Shown: positions 1-7,212 of the stretch, one piece after another
Layout of the letters: the number at the start of each line of letters is the position of its first letter
How positions within the stretch are numbered: position 1 is the first letter of the stretch
The notes under the pieces: generated by a model
Seen by the model: only the letters and a program-made list of their open reading frames with translations
Databases searched by the model: none
What the model was told of the DNA's origin: nothing
From: an uncultured bacterium
GTDB lineage: Bacteria; Patescibacteriota; Minisyncoccia; Phycocordibacterales; UBA918
DNA: 15,347 nucleotides
Direction of reading: 5' to 3'
Assembly: GCA_913050645.1 (NCBI GenBank)
Contig: CAJXAG010000024.1
Coordinates: 1 to 15,347, forward strand
Translations under genes and position numbers: made by a program

Positions 1-47
1 TTGCTTTGTTCAGATTCTTTTAAAACTTGTTTTGAAACATTCGTCAT
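1..47 (-). CDS. Partial CDS, N-terminus only (possibly a TrpR-like regulator)
   Basis: The reverse strand opens with ATG at 47 and stays open to the window edge, giving MTNVSKQVLKESEQS and then leaving the window. Only 15 residues are visible, so the family cannot be fixed. The start is credible because a TATATT -10 box preceded by TGG sits six bases upstream, the same architecture as at most other starts in this window. A perfect 30-bp palindrome lies immediately upstream, as expected for an autoregulated DNA-binding protein. The short polar N-terminus with a V-S-K motif is reminiscent of TrpR/YerC-like regulators, but that is a guess from very few residues. It is transcribed divergently from rsmA. 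Confidence 0.45.
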   Translation of the reverse strand, partial: MTNVSKQVLKESEQS

Positions 48-53
48 GTACAC

Positions 54-59
54 AATATA
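54..59 (-). promoter_or_regulatory. Extended -10 box of the left-edge gene
   Basis: On the reverse strand this reads TGG-TATATT, ending six bases before the ATG at 47. The predicted transcription start falls on or next to the start codon, so the mRNA would be leaderless. On the plus strand, TTGAAA (32-37) and TATACC (56-61), spaced 18 bp apart, could form an opposing promoter that reads into 68-217. Confidence 0.45.
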
Positions 60-60
60 C

Positions 61-90
61 CACACTACCGCGGTTAACCGCGGTAGTGTG
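61..90. promoter_or_regulatory. Perfect 30-bp palindrome, candidate operator
   Basis: The 15-base arm CACACTACCGCGGTT is followed at once by its exact reverse complement, with no spacer. It abuts the -10 box of the left-edge gene and covers the region where RNA polymerase would contact the -35 side, so a bound dimer would block transcription. The zero-length loop and the absence of a following T-run make an operator more likely than a terminator. The central GTTAAC matches the centre of the E. coli trp operator. That is suggestive only. Confidence 0.5.
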
Positions 91-171
91 ACAATGGTGG
101 TACCAAGGAACTACCCCGATGGCACGCATTTCCTACAGCAATGAAAACTCCCGGTGCGAGCACCTACCTCT

Positions 172-233
172 GAAGCACTAAGGCAGCAAAAAGCTGTGAG
201 CATGCTCACAGCTTTTTGCTGCCTTGGTGCTTC
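172..233. repeat. 62-bp near-perfect palindrome with bidirectional terminator core
   Basis: Arms 172-202 and 203-233 pair over 31 positions with one non-Watson-Crick pair (T179/G226, a G-U wobble in plus-strand RNA). The core has the bidirectional terminator shape A5, GC-containing stem, T5: A-run 188-192, centre GCATGC at 200-205, T-run 213-217. It would stop plus-strand transcripts from the left and minus-strand transcripts from the right. No annotated gene ends here, so either a small RNA ends here or the hairpin insulates rsmA from the left-edge gene. Confidence 0.65.
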
Positions 234-270
234 CGGCGGAATATCTTACAAAGCTTCGTTCTATGTTTTT

Positions 271-293
271 TTTGAAAACCTTAGGTTTTCAAA
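271..293. repeat. 23-bp AT-rich hairpin
   Basis: Arms TTTGAAAACCT (271-281) and AGGTTTTCAAA (283-293) flank a single central base. On the plus strand it is followed by a T-rich stretch, so it could be a weak second terminator. On the minus strand it is followed by Ts only beyond the paired arm. Function unknown. Confidence 0.4.
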
Positions 294-354
294 CTTTCTT
301 TTTGTTTGTCCCCGGTGCAAAGTAGACGGAGTATGTACCTAGAATCAATTCCAC

Positions 355-382
355 TTGCATAACATCTCTTTATTGCTACTGT
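355..382 (+). promoter_or_regulatory. Probable rsmA promoter
   Basis: TTGCAT (355-360) and an extended -10 TGC-TACTGT (374-382) are separated by a 16-bp spacer. The -10 ends 14 bases before the rsmA ATG, leaving a leader of only about seven bases and no visible Shine-Dalgarno sequence. The elements are non-consensus, so confidence is moderate. Confidence 0.4.
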
Positions 383-396
383 ACTGACACTGACAC

Positions 397-1221
397 ATGA
401 GCGATATCAAAAAAATAGACGCGAAAAAATCACTTGGGCAGCATTTTTTGACGAGTCCCGTGGTACCCGGTTGGATGTGTGATGCTGCAGATATACAGGA
501 GGGGGACATCGTACTTGAGATTGGCCCCGGCACGGGTGTTTTGACTGCCGAACTATTGCTGCGAGGAGCAACGGTGGTTGCCCTTGAAGCCGATGTGCGT
601 GCCATTTCCGCACTACAAACAACATTTGCACAGGATATTTCCTCGGGAAAACTCATAGTGCTCCATACCGATGTTCGCGCTCTTGACCTCGCATCCATTC
701 CACATATTGCAAACCAGCAGTATAAAGTGGTCGCAAACATTCCGTACTATCTTTCTGGCTTTCTGTTCCGCGCTTTCCTGGAATCAGACATGCAACCAAC
801 AGACTTGATCTACCTCGTGCAAAAAGAGGTCGCGAAGCGTGGCTGTAGCAACATCTCGATGGGGGAGAAAGAGTCACTACTCTCCCTTTCACTACAGGTA
901 TACGGCACCCCATCATATGTAAAGACTGTTTCAAAGGGACATTTCACCCCACCACCAAAGGTAGATTCAGGCATTATTGCGGTGCGGAACATTTCAAAGG
1001 AAAACTTTACCGATATTTCGCAATCGCTCTTTTTCGAGGTACTGCACCTTGGTTTTGGCCAAAAGCGCAAGCAATTACTTGGTAATCTTGCAAAACAATA
1101 CAATCGGGAGTTACTTACCCACATCTTTTCAACAGCAAATATACCTGTTTCAGCTCGTGCGGAGGACATACCTCTTAATAAATGGCTTATACTGGCTACA
1201 CAACTCACTGCACACAGCTAA
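397..1221 (+). CDS. rsmA: 16S rRNA (adenine-N6,N6)-dimethyltransferase RsmA/KsgA
   Basis: RsmA transfers four methyl groups from S-adenosylmethionine to the two adjacent adenines in the helix 45 loop of 16S rRNA during late small-subunit assembly, in the cytoplasm. The 274-residue product has the usual family length and all hallmark motifs: KKSLGQHFL near residues 10-18, the SAM-binding motif I VLEIGPGTGVLT (39-50), the acidic motif II LEAD (63-66), the catalytic motif IV NIPYYLSG (114-121), VQKEVAKR (141-148), FTPPPKVDSG (183-192), and FGQKRKQLLGNL in the C-terminal helical domain. ATG 397 is the only start that keeps the SLGQHFL region intact. It stands alone, about 100 bp before the secretion-like locus, and is probably not functionally linked to it. 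Confidence 0.97.
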   Translation: MSDIKKIDAKKSLGQHFLTSPVVPGWMCDAADIQEGDIVLEIGPGTGVLTAELLLRGATVVALEADVRAISALQTTFAQDISSGKLIVLHTDVRALDLASIPHIANQQYKVVANIPYYLSGFLFRAFLESDMQPTDLIYLVQKEVAKRGCSNISMGEKESLLSLSLQVYGTPSYVKTVSKGHFTPPPKVDSGIIAVRNISKENFTDISQSLFFEVLHLGFGQKRKQLLGNLAKQYNRELLTHIFSTANIPVSARAEDIPLNKWLILATQLTAHS

Positions 1222-1239
1222 TACACACTTTTACATAGG

Positions 1240-1283
1240 TAATCACCGAGTTATCTACTAGTTAACCACAGGTTATTACACAA
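1240..1283. repeat. Four degenerate 11-bp direct repeats upstream of 1322
   Basis: Consecutive 11-base units start at 1240, 1251, 1262 and 1273: TAATCACCGAG, TTATCTACTAG, TTAACCACAGG and TTATTACACAA. All are T/A-rich at the front with AC-rich centres. Individual units resemble imperfect DnaA boxes (TTAACCACA at 1262-1270 differs from TTATCCACA at one base), and the 11-bp phasing puts them on one DNA face. A regulator-binding array for the promoter at 1308-1316 is possible. The similarity is weak enough to be chance. Confidence 0.3.
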
Positions 1284-1307
1284 CACCGCTTCATAGAACG
1301 CATGCGC

Positions 1308-1316
1308 TGCTATACT
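1308..1316 (+). promoter_or_regulatory. Extended -10 box of the 1322 gene
   Basis: TGC-TATACT ends five bases before ATG 1322. No good -35 hexamer is seen at the expected distance, which is typical for extended -10 promoters. The spacing predicts a leaderless or nearly leaderless transcript and decides the start at 1322 over the in-frame ATG at 1331. Confidence 0.55.
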
Positions 1317-1321
1317 TATAT

Positions 1322-2206
1322 ATGTATAGTATGTCAGGCGCACAGAAACGCATTGCCGCAGCAGTAATCTTTTCAGCAGCACTTGTATCGGCTGCACTCT
1401 TTTTACGTATAGATAGACCTGTAAAGGCTCCGACTGAACAAGCAGTGGCTGTGGTAAATACAGCTCCAGAACGCCAAGCAATTCCCGAACAAGACAAAAA
1501 CGGCGACGGTGTACCTGACTGGCAAGAGGCTCTTCAGACAACAAAGCCACTTACAATCACCGGCGAACCTGATGAAGGATATAAAGCACCTGAGACTCTT
1601 ACCGAACAGTTTGCACTCGAATTTTTCCAAGACATGGTACGTGCCGAAAACTACGGTGCGTTTGGAGATTCTCCAGAAACACTTGTTGCCTCCGCAGCAG
1701 ACTCACTCGCACGAGAAGCAGTCGACGAGATGTTTACCGCAAAAGACATTACCACCACTTCCGACACATCCACTGAGTCACTGGCGCGATATGGCGACAC
1801 TATTGCGTCTATCATGTTCACCTACTCTGAGGAGGGAGGGGAGAGTGAAACTGACATACTTTTGCGTGCACTGCGGAGCCAAAATGAAAACGACCTTCAA
1901 GCTTTAGATATGAAAATTGTTGCATACGGAAACTATGTCGAGCAGACCAAGAAGGTCATCGTTCCTAACAACATGACGCGAGAGCATCTGCTACTCCTTA
2001 ATAGTTATCAGGCAATACTTTCAGATATTATCGCTATGCGTAATGCTTTTGGTGATCCAATGCTTGCATTGTTACGCGTAAAGCGCTACCAGGAAGACGC
2101 ACAAGGATTATTCACAGCACTTGATATCCTCTACACCAAACTCATTAACAACGGTGCACAATGGGAAGCAGGTTCACCCGCACAGTCACTCATGGAAGAA
2201 GGTTAA
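1322..2206 (+). CDS. Membrane-anchored protein with a DxNxDG calcium-loop motif
   Basis: The family is not recognised. The 294-residue product has a short basic N-terminus, one hydrophobic segment (about residues 9-29) and a polar extracytoplasmic body, so it is a single-pass or signal-anchored envelope protein. Just outside the membrane it carries DKNGDGVPDWQE (58-69), matching the D-x-N-x-D-G-x-x-D-x-x-E pattern of EF-hand-like and thrombospondin type 3 calcium loops. The remainder is acidic and probably helical, with a Ser/Thr-rich stretch around 140-155. It starts the plus-strand secretion-like locus and is followed after 12 bases by another exported protein, so a structural or surface role in that system is a reasonable inference. 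ATG 1331 is an alternative start three codons in. Confidence 0.8.
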   Translation: MYSMSGAQKRIAAAVIFSAALVSAALFLRIDRPVKAPTEQAVAVVNTAPERQAIPEQDKNGDGVPDWQEALQTTKPLTITGEPDEGYKAPETLTEQFALEFFQDMVRAENYGAFGDSPETLVASAADSLAREAVDEMFTAKDITTTSDTSTESLARYGDTIASIMFTYSEEGGESETDILLRALRSQNENDLQALDMKIVAYGNYVEQTKKVIVPNNMTREHLLLLNSYQAILSDIIAMRNAFGDPMLALLRVKRYQEDAQGLFTALDILYTKLINNGAQWEAGSPAQSLMEEG

Positions 2207-2207
2207 T

Positions 2208-2213
2208 TATAGT
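2208..2213 (+). promoter_or_regulatory. -10 box of the 2219 gene
   Basis: TATAGT begins two bases after the stop codon of the preceding gene and ends five bases before ATG 2219. The spacing matches the other leaderless-type promoters here. It may allow independent expression even though the two genes are only 12 bases apart. Confidence 0.4.
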
Positions 2214-2218
2214 TTCGT

Positions 2219-3667
2219 ATGTATCGTTTTTTAAGCACAACAAAACAAAAACTTGGAGCAGCTCTTTGTATGCTGCTGATAGTCAGCGCGCTTGTTGCAG
2301 CACCTATTAACCAAAGGGGTGAGGTACAAGAAGTATATGCCATCCCCACAACTGAAGTTGGACCACTGTTAGGTATTAGTAAGGCAAACACAGTTTTTAA
2401 CTCCATTTCGCAGGCTCTCCAAGACCTTTTTTATGTTAAAGAGTTCTCACTGGACCCAATTGCATATGCGCTGGCAAAAATGATTCTCAAGAGTATGACG
2501 CAGAGTATTCTCAACTGGATTAACTCAGGCTTTCAGGGTTCGCCAGCGTTTGTTACTGACCTTAAGCAATTCCTCTTAGACCAAGCCGATCAAATTGTCG
2601 GAGACTTTATATACAACGATCCCTCACTCAACTTCCTGTGTAGTCCATTCCAACTCGATGTCAAAATAGCACTTGCTACTTCCTACCAAGAGCAAGCGTA
2701 CGAGGGTTTTGCAAGCCAAGCGCAGTGTACGCTCAGTGGCGTTACCGATAACGTTGAAGGATTTTTAGCGGGTGACTCCTTTAACCCAGAAAGCTGGTTC
2801 GAGATTACCCAAAACCCGATTAATACTCCAACCGGTGCCTACCTCGCAGCAGAAGGTGAAATGATGGCGCGCATCATTGATGCAGAAGGAAACACTATCA
2901 ATGAACTTGAGTGGGGACAGGGGTTCCTTTCATTTAAGGTATGTAGTGATACGGACGCTGCAAGTGGTGCACAAACCAACTGTTCGATCACCACACCAGG
3001 ACAAGTGATCGCCGATCAAGTCAACGCGTCACTTGGAGCAGGACAAGATGCTTTGATCGAAGCAGATGAGATTAATGAAATTATTGGTGCACTGTTTGCG
3101 CAACTCGCACAGATGGCGATTACTGGTCTAAACGGTCTCTTAGGCTTAAGTGGTGGAGGTTTTGCTGGACCAGGCGGCACAGAATACGATTCATATCTTG
3201 ATGCGCTTGGAGAAGAGGGAACTGAAGCTGGAACTATAGAAAACCCTCTTGAGGCTGCAGTGCGCCGAGAGGAAGAGCATATTGAGCTGCAAAATGAAGT
3301 GGTTGGAGAAGTAAACAACATTGAGGCGTATCTCGAGAATGCACAAGCACAGTATGGAAGTTGTATGAATATAAGCATGCCTAACAACCTAGTTGACGAG
3401 CGTGACCAAGCAATTACATCCATCATCCAATCAGAACAAGTGCTTCCGGTTCTACAGCAACTGCGCGATATATTTGCAAGCTCTACAGACCCACAAGAAC
3501 AACTCGATGTAATTGATACATACAACCAATTGCAAAGTGCCGGGCTTGTCGTAGAAATCTCTGAAAACAACTTACTGGAGATATATATTGATTTTGAACT
3601 TTCTGAAGACATTTCAGCATTCAAACAAAGGATTGATCAACGAGTGCGCCAGTGTGAGAACCGATAA
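2219..3667 (+). CDS. Large secreted protein of the T4SS-like locus, unknown family
   Basis: The 482-residue product starts with a basic N-terminus and a hydrophobic signal segment (about 11-30), with likely cleavage before residue 43. The mature part has a helical region with the motif WINSGFQGSPAF (100-111), cysteines at 141, 170, 242 and 255 that could form disulfides, a hydrophobic amphipathic stretch around 288-313 ending in a glycine-rich segment (309-320), an acidic linker, and a helical C-terminus with two more cysteines (SC near 378 and QC near 479). It sits between the calcium-loop protein and the VirB6-like gene and is closed by a strong terminator. By position and predicted helicity it might play the part of a TrbJ/VirB5-like exported component, but I see no sequence motif that proves this. 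Confidence 0.8.
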   Translation: MYRFLSTTKQKLGAALCMLLIVSALVAAPINQRGEVQEVYAIPTTEVGPLLGISKANTVFNSISQALQDLFYVKEFSLDPIAYALAKMILKSMTQSILNWINSGFQGSPAFVTDLKQFLLDQADQIVGDFIYNDPSLNFLCSPFQLDVKIALATSYQEQAYEGFASQAQCTLSGVTDNVEGFLAGDSFNPESWFEITQNPINTPTGAYLAAEGEMMARIIDAEGNTINELEWGQGFLSFKVCSDTDAASGAQTNCSITTPGQVIADQVNASLGAGQDALIEADEINEIIGALFAQLAQMAITGLNGLLGLSGGGFAGPGGTEYDSYLDALGEEGTEAGTIENPLEAAVRREEEHIELQNEVVGEVNNIEAYLENAQAQYGSCMNISMPNNLVDERDQAITSIIQSEQVLPVLQQLRDIFASSTDPQEQLDVIDTYNQLQSAGLVVEISENNLLEIYIDFELSEDISAFKQRIDQRVRQCENR

Positions 3668-3670
3668 CAC

Positions 3671-3705
3671 AAAAAGCGCAGCGGCCTACGGCTGCTGCGC
3701 TTTTT
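3671..3705. terminator. Strong bidirectional rho-independent terminator
   Basis: An 11-bp stem (3676-3686 with 3690-3700, one G-T wobble) closes a three-base loop and is flanked by A5 (3671-3675) and T5 (3701-3705). It begins four bases after the stop codon at 3667 and ends the first two-gene unit of the locus. Confidence 0.9.
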
Positions 3706-3772
3706 CTATCCCCACCAGAACCCCCTTCTGTCAACGTGGTGACAAGCATTCTCATTACAAAGAGAAACACGG

Positions 3773-3778
3773 TACAAT
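3773..3778 (+). promoter_or_regulatory. -10 box of the VirB6-like gene
   Basis: TACAAT lies nine bases before ATG 3788 and downstream of the terminator, where a new promoter is needed. A G-rich run (3779-3783) between box and start could be a poor ribosome binding site, or simply the transcript start. Confidence 0.45.
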
Positions 3779-3787
3779 GGGGGATAT

Positions 3788-6271
3788 ATGGGTATGTTCA
3801 TGCACAAGCATTTGAACTTCTTTTCGCGTACGCTTGTAGTTTTTATTACATGCGCTATTTTCCTCACCTCGGTTCCTTTTGTAAACGCGCAAGAAATCCC
3901 TATTGGTCCCAATGGACTACCATCACTCGATGCTGCTGCTGCAGCATCTGAGGCAGAAGCGGCTAGATTACGTGAGTTATCAGCTGCTGAATTTACTGCC
4001 GGCATTGGACTACCTGGCGGTACATCAGCAGGAAGTGAAATTCCAAACCTAACAACCAGTGTTGATGAAACGAGCAGTATTATCTACAACACTTCTGTGC
4101 GCCTGGCTGGTTTTATTGCAAGTCTGGGTGGAGGCATCTTTGATGGCGCAGTGCAGAAAGTAGTACTAAAAATGGGATGTTGGTTTCGAAGCCCCGACCA
4201 GGGATATTTCCAAGGAGGATGTTCTGATACAGTTGGTGCACGAGGTGCAGTAGGTGGCGTAGTAAACGAACTTTGGTCTGTCGTGCGCGACCTCTTTAAC
4301 ATCCTCTTTATCTTTGCATTGGTATGGATTGGTCTGCGCATGATTCTTTTTGCTGACGACTCCGGTACACAGCGCACGCTCGGTATGCTTATTGCTGCAG
4401 CACTATTGATCAACTTTAGCCTCTATTTCACAAAAACCATTGTCGATGTTGCAAACTACACCGCTGTAGCTATTCACGCAGTAGCTGTCGGCGGCCTGGA
4501 AGGACAGTTTGGTTTTCAGGTTGGTCAGCTTAACAAGGATGGAACCATCAGCGGCATAGACTACGATGGAGACCCGACTGGCGGTAGTGACGTTGGTTAC
4601 TCTCCCAGCGAAGCTAGTTTGGCCTCTGCATACATGCAGGCCCTGAGGATTTCAAGCTGGTTTTCAGGTGCACCTCTGACAAGTATCTGGGAGGTGATAG
4701 TGTACTCATTGATTTTGCTTCTGTTCTCAATTATTCTCGGGATTACTCTTGCGTTTGGTGGCATTATGCTCATTACACGCTTTATTGCTTTGGTCATTCT
4801 TATGATCTTCTCACCCGCCATGTTCCTTGGGTGGGTACTACCCGGTTTCCAAAAACACGCAAGTATGTGGTGGGATAAATTTCTTTCCTATGCCTTCTTC
4901 GCCCCTGCATATATCTTCATGCTCTACCTTGGGCTCTATACACTGATTCAGCTAAACAACATGGTTGGAGACGGTACCTATGCAGACGCACTTAGTGGCG
5001 AGTGGAAATCTGAAATGTTTACCATCTTCCTCTTCTATGCACTTGGTATCGGTTTTCTCTTTGCAGCTACAAAGGTGGGGCACAGTATGAGTATCGCAGG
5101 CTCTACGCTGGCTATGAACACTACTCAGGGTGCACTTCGCAGGATGCGAAATGGTGCAGTCAATATCGGGCTTGCTGGGCCACGTGCGTTAGGTCGCGGT
5201 GCAAAATGGGGTGCAGGCCGTGGATTCTCCTCAATGACAGGCAATTTCCACCAGGGCACATTGGATAAACTTGACGCACAAGAACGAAGAACTGGAACCA
5301 CAACTCCATGGTCACGAACCCGGCGTGCGTGGGCTGAGAAGGGACAGTCGAAACAATACGGTGGAGCCAGCTCGTTTAAAGAACGAAAAGATACACGTAA
5401 ATCAGCAAACACGCGCGCAGTTGGAGCTCAACGAGCATCACAACTCCAAGACACTATCATTGCCGGTGCAGGTGCTGACCTCAGTACACCTGCAGGGCAA
5501 GCAGCAGCAATAGCAATGGAGAATGCTCTAAGTAACGCAGGACACAGTGATCTTGTCGCACTCACTAAAAGTGACGCAGGTGTTGCTGCACTGGCTAGTG
5601 CAGCAGGAAGTATTCCAGAAGCAAAGTGGAACAAGCTAATGGAAAGCGATGATGTAAATCCAAATACGCATGGAAGTCTTTCACAAGGAAGAATTAACTC
5701 AACAAACCTTAATATTGCACGTCGAGGTAATCCAAATATTACCGCTGCTGATCCAAACCTACAGCAAGAAGCAGTCAACAACTTAGGTAGAGCAAGTGCT
5801 GATGAAATTAATGCCGCTGATTTCGAAGCAACCGTACTTCCAAACAGCTGGAGAATACAAAGTAAACAAATTGATGATTTAACAAAGAAATGGAACTCCC
5901 CAACAAAAACACGCTTACTTAAAAATACCCAGGAACAACAAATGCTTAATATGTTTGATAACGGCCAAGAACTTCAACTCCTAAATTCTCGACGCGGGGA
6001 AGAGGAAATGGCAAAGTTACCATCTGAAATATTCACAGACCCACAACGTAGAGATCGATTCCTGAATGCAGTTATCAACGGAGGAACAAATGTACCTATG
6101 ACAGCAGGACTTCTTGAAAGTCTCGCTAAAAACAAAAGTATCGACGGGGGTACAAAACGTGAAATTGGTGAGAAAATAAGAAATATGTACAATCCATATG
6201 GCTCAGCAAATGGATTGCCTGAAGACTTACACCGATTCTTCCAAGGTAGTTTAGGTGCATCATTTAATTAA
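3788..6271 (+). CDS. VirB6/TrbL-like polytopic T4SS membrane protein with long hydrophilic tail
   Basis: The 827-residue product has a signal-like segment (about 14-33), a polar region to about residue 160, and then a multi-pass core: helices near 168-188, 197-217, 302-325, 328-350, 366-388 and 411-428. The pattern of paired helices, a large loop (230-300) and conserved-looking segments such as FSPAMFLGW (341-349) is that of VirB6/TrbL proteins, which form the inner-membrane channel or platform of type IV secretion systems. Beyond residue 445 about 380 residues are hydrophilic, first Arg/Gly-rich (450-485), then helical and Asn/Ala-rich, and probably cytoplasmic. The second half of this tail looks more AT-rich than the core. 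It starts a new transcription unit after the terminator at 3671-3705 and is coupled to the next gene by a three-base gap. Start alternatives are Met3 and Met5. Confidence 0.85.
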   Translation: MGMFMHKHLNFFSRTLVVFITCAIFLTSVPFVNAQEIPIGPNGLPSLDAAAAASEAEAARLRELSAAEFTAGIGLPGGTSAGSEIPNLTTSVDETSSIIYNTSVRLAGFIASLGGGIFDGAVQKVVLKMGCWFRSPDQGYFQGGCSDTVGARGAVGGVVNELWSVVRDLFNILFIFALVWIGLRMILFADDSGTQRTLGMLIAAALLINFSLYFTKTIVDVANYTAVAIHAVAVGGLEGQFGFQVGQLNKDGTISGIDYDGDPTGGSDVGYSPSEASLASAYMQALRISSWFSGAPLTSIWEVIVYSLILLLFSIILGITLAFGGIMLITRFIALVILMIFSPAMFLGWVLPGFQKHASMWWDKFLSYAFFAPAYIFMLYLGLYTLIQLNNMVGDGTYADALSGEWKSEMFTIFLFYALGIGFLFAATKVGHSMSIAGSTLAMNTTQGALRRMRNGAVNIGLAGPRALGRGAKWGAGRGFSSMTGNFHQGTLDKLDAQERRTGTTTPWSRTRRAWAEKGQSKQYGGASSFKERKDTRKSANTRAVGAQRASQLQDTIIAGAGADLSTPAGQAAAIAMENALSNAGHSDLVALTKSDAGVAALASAAGSIPEAKWNKLMESDDVNPNTHGSLSQGRINSTNLNIARRGNPNITAADPNLQQEAVNNLGRASADEINAADFEATVLPNSWRIQSKQIDDLTKKWNSPTKTRLLKNTQEQQMLNMFDNGQELQLLNSRRGEEEMAKLPSEIFTDPQRRDRFLNAVINGGTNVPMTAGLLESLAKNKSIDGGTKREIGEKIRNMYNPYGSANGLPEDLHRFFQGSLGASFN

Positions 6272-6274
6272 AAT

Positions 6275-7033
6275 ATGGATCTTGAAACAAAGCGTATCGA
6301 CACATACATTAGCCTAGAACCAACGGTTCAAAAACTTTACAGTTCTCCAGAGGCAGGGAAGTATTTTTCTGATATATTTGAAAAGTTCAATCTGTCAGAA
6401 AGTGTCTATACCCAGTATATCCATATAATTGGTGACGCAATACTTGGTTTCTATAAAACCAACGAAATTCCTCAAAAACTACAAACAGAACTGGGTATGA
6501 GTGCCGATGACGCCCAGCGCATCATGAGTGACCTCTCTGATTTTCTCGCACCTGTCATAGAAAGAGAACGAGCTGCACAGGAGCCTAACCGTGATGGTCT
6601 GAAGGAGCTACAGCAAAACTTCCAATCGTTGCGGGAAGAAGCCCTGCAAACAAGTAACCAGCAAGCAGTACGGGAGGAAGTATTAACACCGCAAGCAGCT
6701 GCACCTGAAAACCTGCCCACAGGAACGCCAGACATTCCCGCACCTGCTGCTGCCACTGAAATACCTGCCGCGCCAACTGCTCCCACTTCTGAAGAAGTAC
6801 CAACGATCCAGGTACCAAAAGCAGTCACGAAGACGTCATACACCGTGGAGCCAATGCGCACCATGGGAGGAGACGTAACACGCGTCCACGGCTATGGTGC
6901 ATATCGTGACCTCTTCCCGGAGGAAGCAGGGGAACAAGAGTATAAAGAAGAAGTCATCAAAAGCGCTTCACAAGAAGACATTCTGCAAGAAAAACCACAA
7001 CTGACTGAAAAACCAACATATGGTGATGCTTAA
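6275..7033 (+). CDS. Soluble Pro/Ala-linker protein coupled to the VirB6-like gene
   Basis: The family is not recognised. The 252-residue product has no signal peptide or membrane helix. Residues 1-100 look like a compact helical domain, followed by a Glu/Gln-rich probable coiled-coil stretch (about 103-135), a Pro/Ala/Thr-rich flexible linker (about 137-180) and a polar tail with the segment YTVEPMRTMGGDV. It starts three bases after the VirB6-like stop codon without its own ribosome binding site, which suggests translational coupling, and ends in a perfect terminator palindrome. A cytoplasmic adaptor or regulator binding the VirB6-like tail is a plausible inference from context only. Confidence 0.75.
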   Translation: MDLETKRIDTYISLEPTVQKLYSSPEAGKYFSDIFEKFNLSESVYTQYIHIIGDAILGFYKTNEIPQKLQTELGMSADDAQRIMSDLSDFLAPVIERERAAQEPNRDGLKELQQNFQSLREEALQTSNQQAVREEVLTPQAAAPENLPTGTPDIPAPAAATEIPAAPTAPTSEEVPTIQVPKAVTKTSYTVEPMRTMGGDVTRVHGYGAYRDLFPEEAGEQEYKEEVIKSASQEDILQEKPQLTEKPTYGDA

Positions 7034-7066
7034 ACAGAAATGACCCCTAGGGGTCATTTCTGTTTT
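7032..7066. terminator. Perfect-palindrome terminator overlapping the stop codon
   Basis: Arms 7032-7048 and 7049-7065 are exact reverse complements (17 bp each) around CCCCTAGGGG, starting within the TAA stop and ending in a short T-run (7063-7066). It closes the VirB6-like unit. Because the palindrome is symmetrical, its A-rich left end also gives a short T-run on the minus strand, so it may stop transcripts from the minus-strand nuclease gene as well. Confidence 0.85.
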
Positions 7067-7108
7067 CTGGATCGCTTCACTTTGTTCGCTAAGACACACT
7101 GTGTGTGC

Positions 7109-7127
7109 CTGAACTCTGGACTGCTTC
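7109..7127 (+). repeat. Direct repeat left of the GIY-YIG gene
   Basis: This 19-base block matches 7617-7635 at 17 positions (core GAACTCTGGA, then CTGCTTC here and TTGCTTC on the right). The pair brackets the nuclease gene. Confidence 0.6.
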
Positions 7128-7212
7128 AGCTGATGCTTCGCAGTGACATTTATTCTCTAACGATGCACGAAGTGCGTCTTTGCGAACCTTTTAGGTGAAG
7201 CAATCCAGAATT

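Larger units (their letters stand above)
91..396. other. Intergenic region with strong RNA structure, no convincing protein gene
   Basis: No credible CDS is seen here. The stretch contains a short hairpin GGTG-CGAG-CACC (153-164), a 62-bp near-perfect palindrome (172-233), an AT-rich 23-bp hairpin (271-293) followed by a T-rich tract (295-309), and a probable rsmA promoter (355-382). If the plus-strand promoter near 32-61 is real, a transcript of about 150 nt could start near 68 and end at the terminator-like hairpin at 213-217, making this a candidate small RNA. I do not recognise a known RNA family in it: no tmRNA, SRP, RNase P or tRNA signature was visible. Confidence 0.4.

Noticed and set aside
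97..108. GGTGGTACCAAGG resembles a T-box antiterminator motif
   Set aside because: No specifier stem, no following terminator/antiterminator pair sharing this sequence, and no aminoacyl-tRNA synthetase or amino-acid gene downstream. Only a short string match.
154..342. 62-codon plus-strand ORF in the structured region upstream of rsmA
   Set aside because: It is read straight through both arms of the 62-bp palindrome and an AT-rich hairpin, has no promoter-start spacing like real genes here, and its protein has low-complexity composition.
1251..1281. Replication origin based on DnaA-like boxes
   Set aside because: The boxes are degenerate (only one with a single mismatch) and there is no dnaA, dnaN or strong AT-rich unwinding stretch. 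Kept only as a phased repeat.
3016..3624. 202-codon minus-strand ORF
   Set aside because: It lies fully inside the 482-residue secreted protein gene on the opposite strand, is Ser/Cys-rich shadow sequence, and has no promoter of its own.
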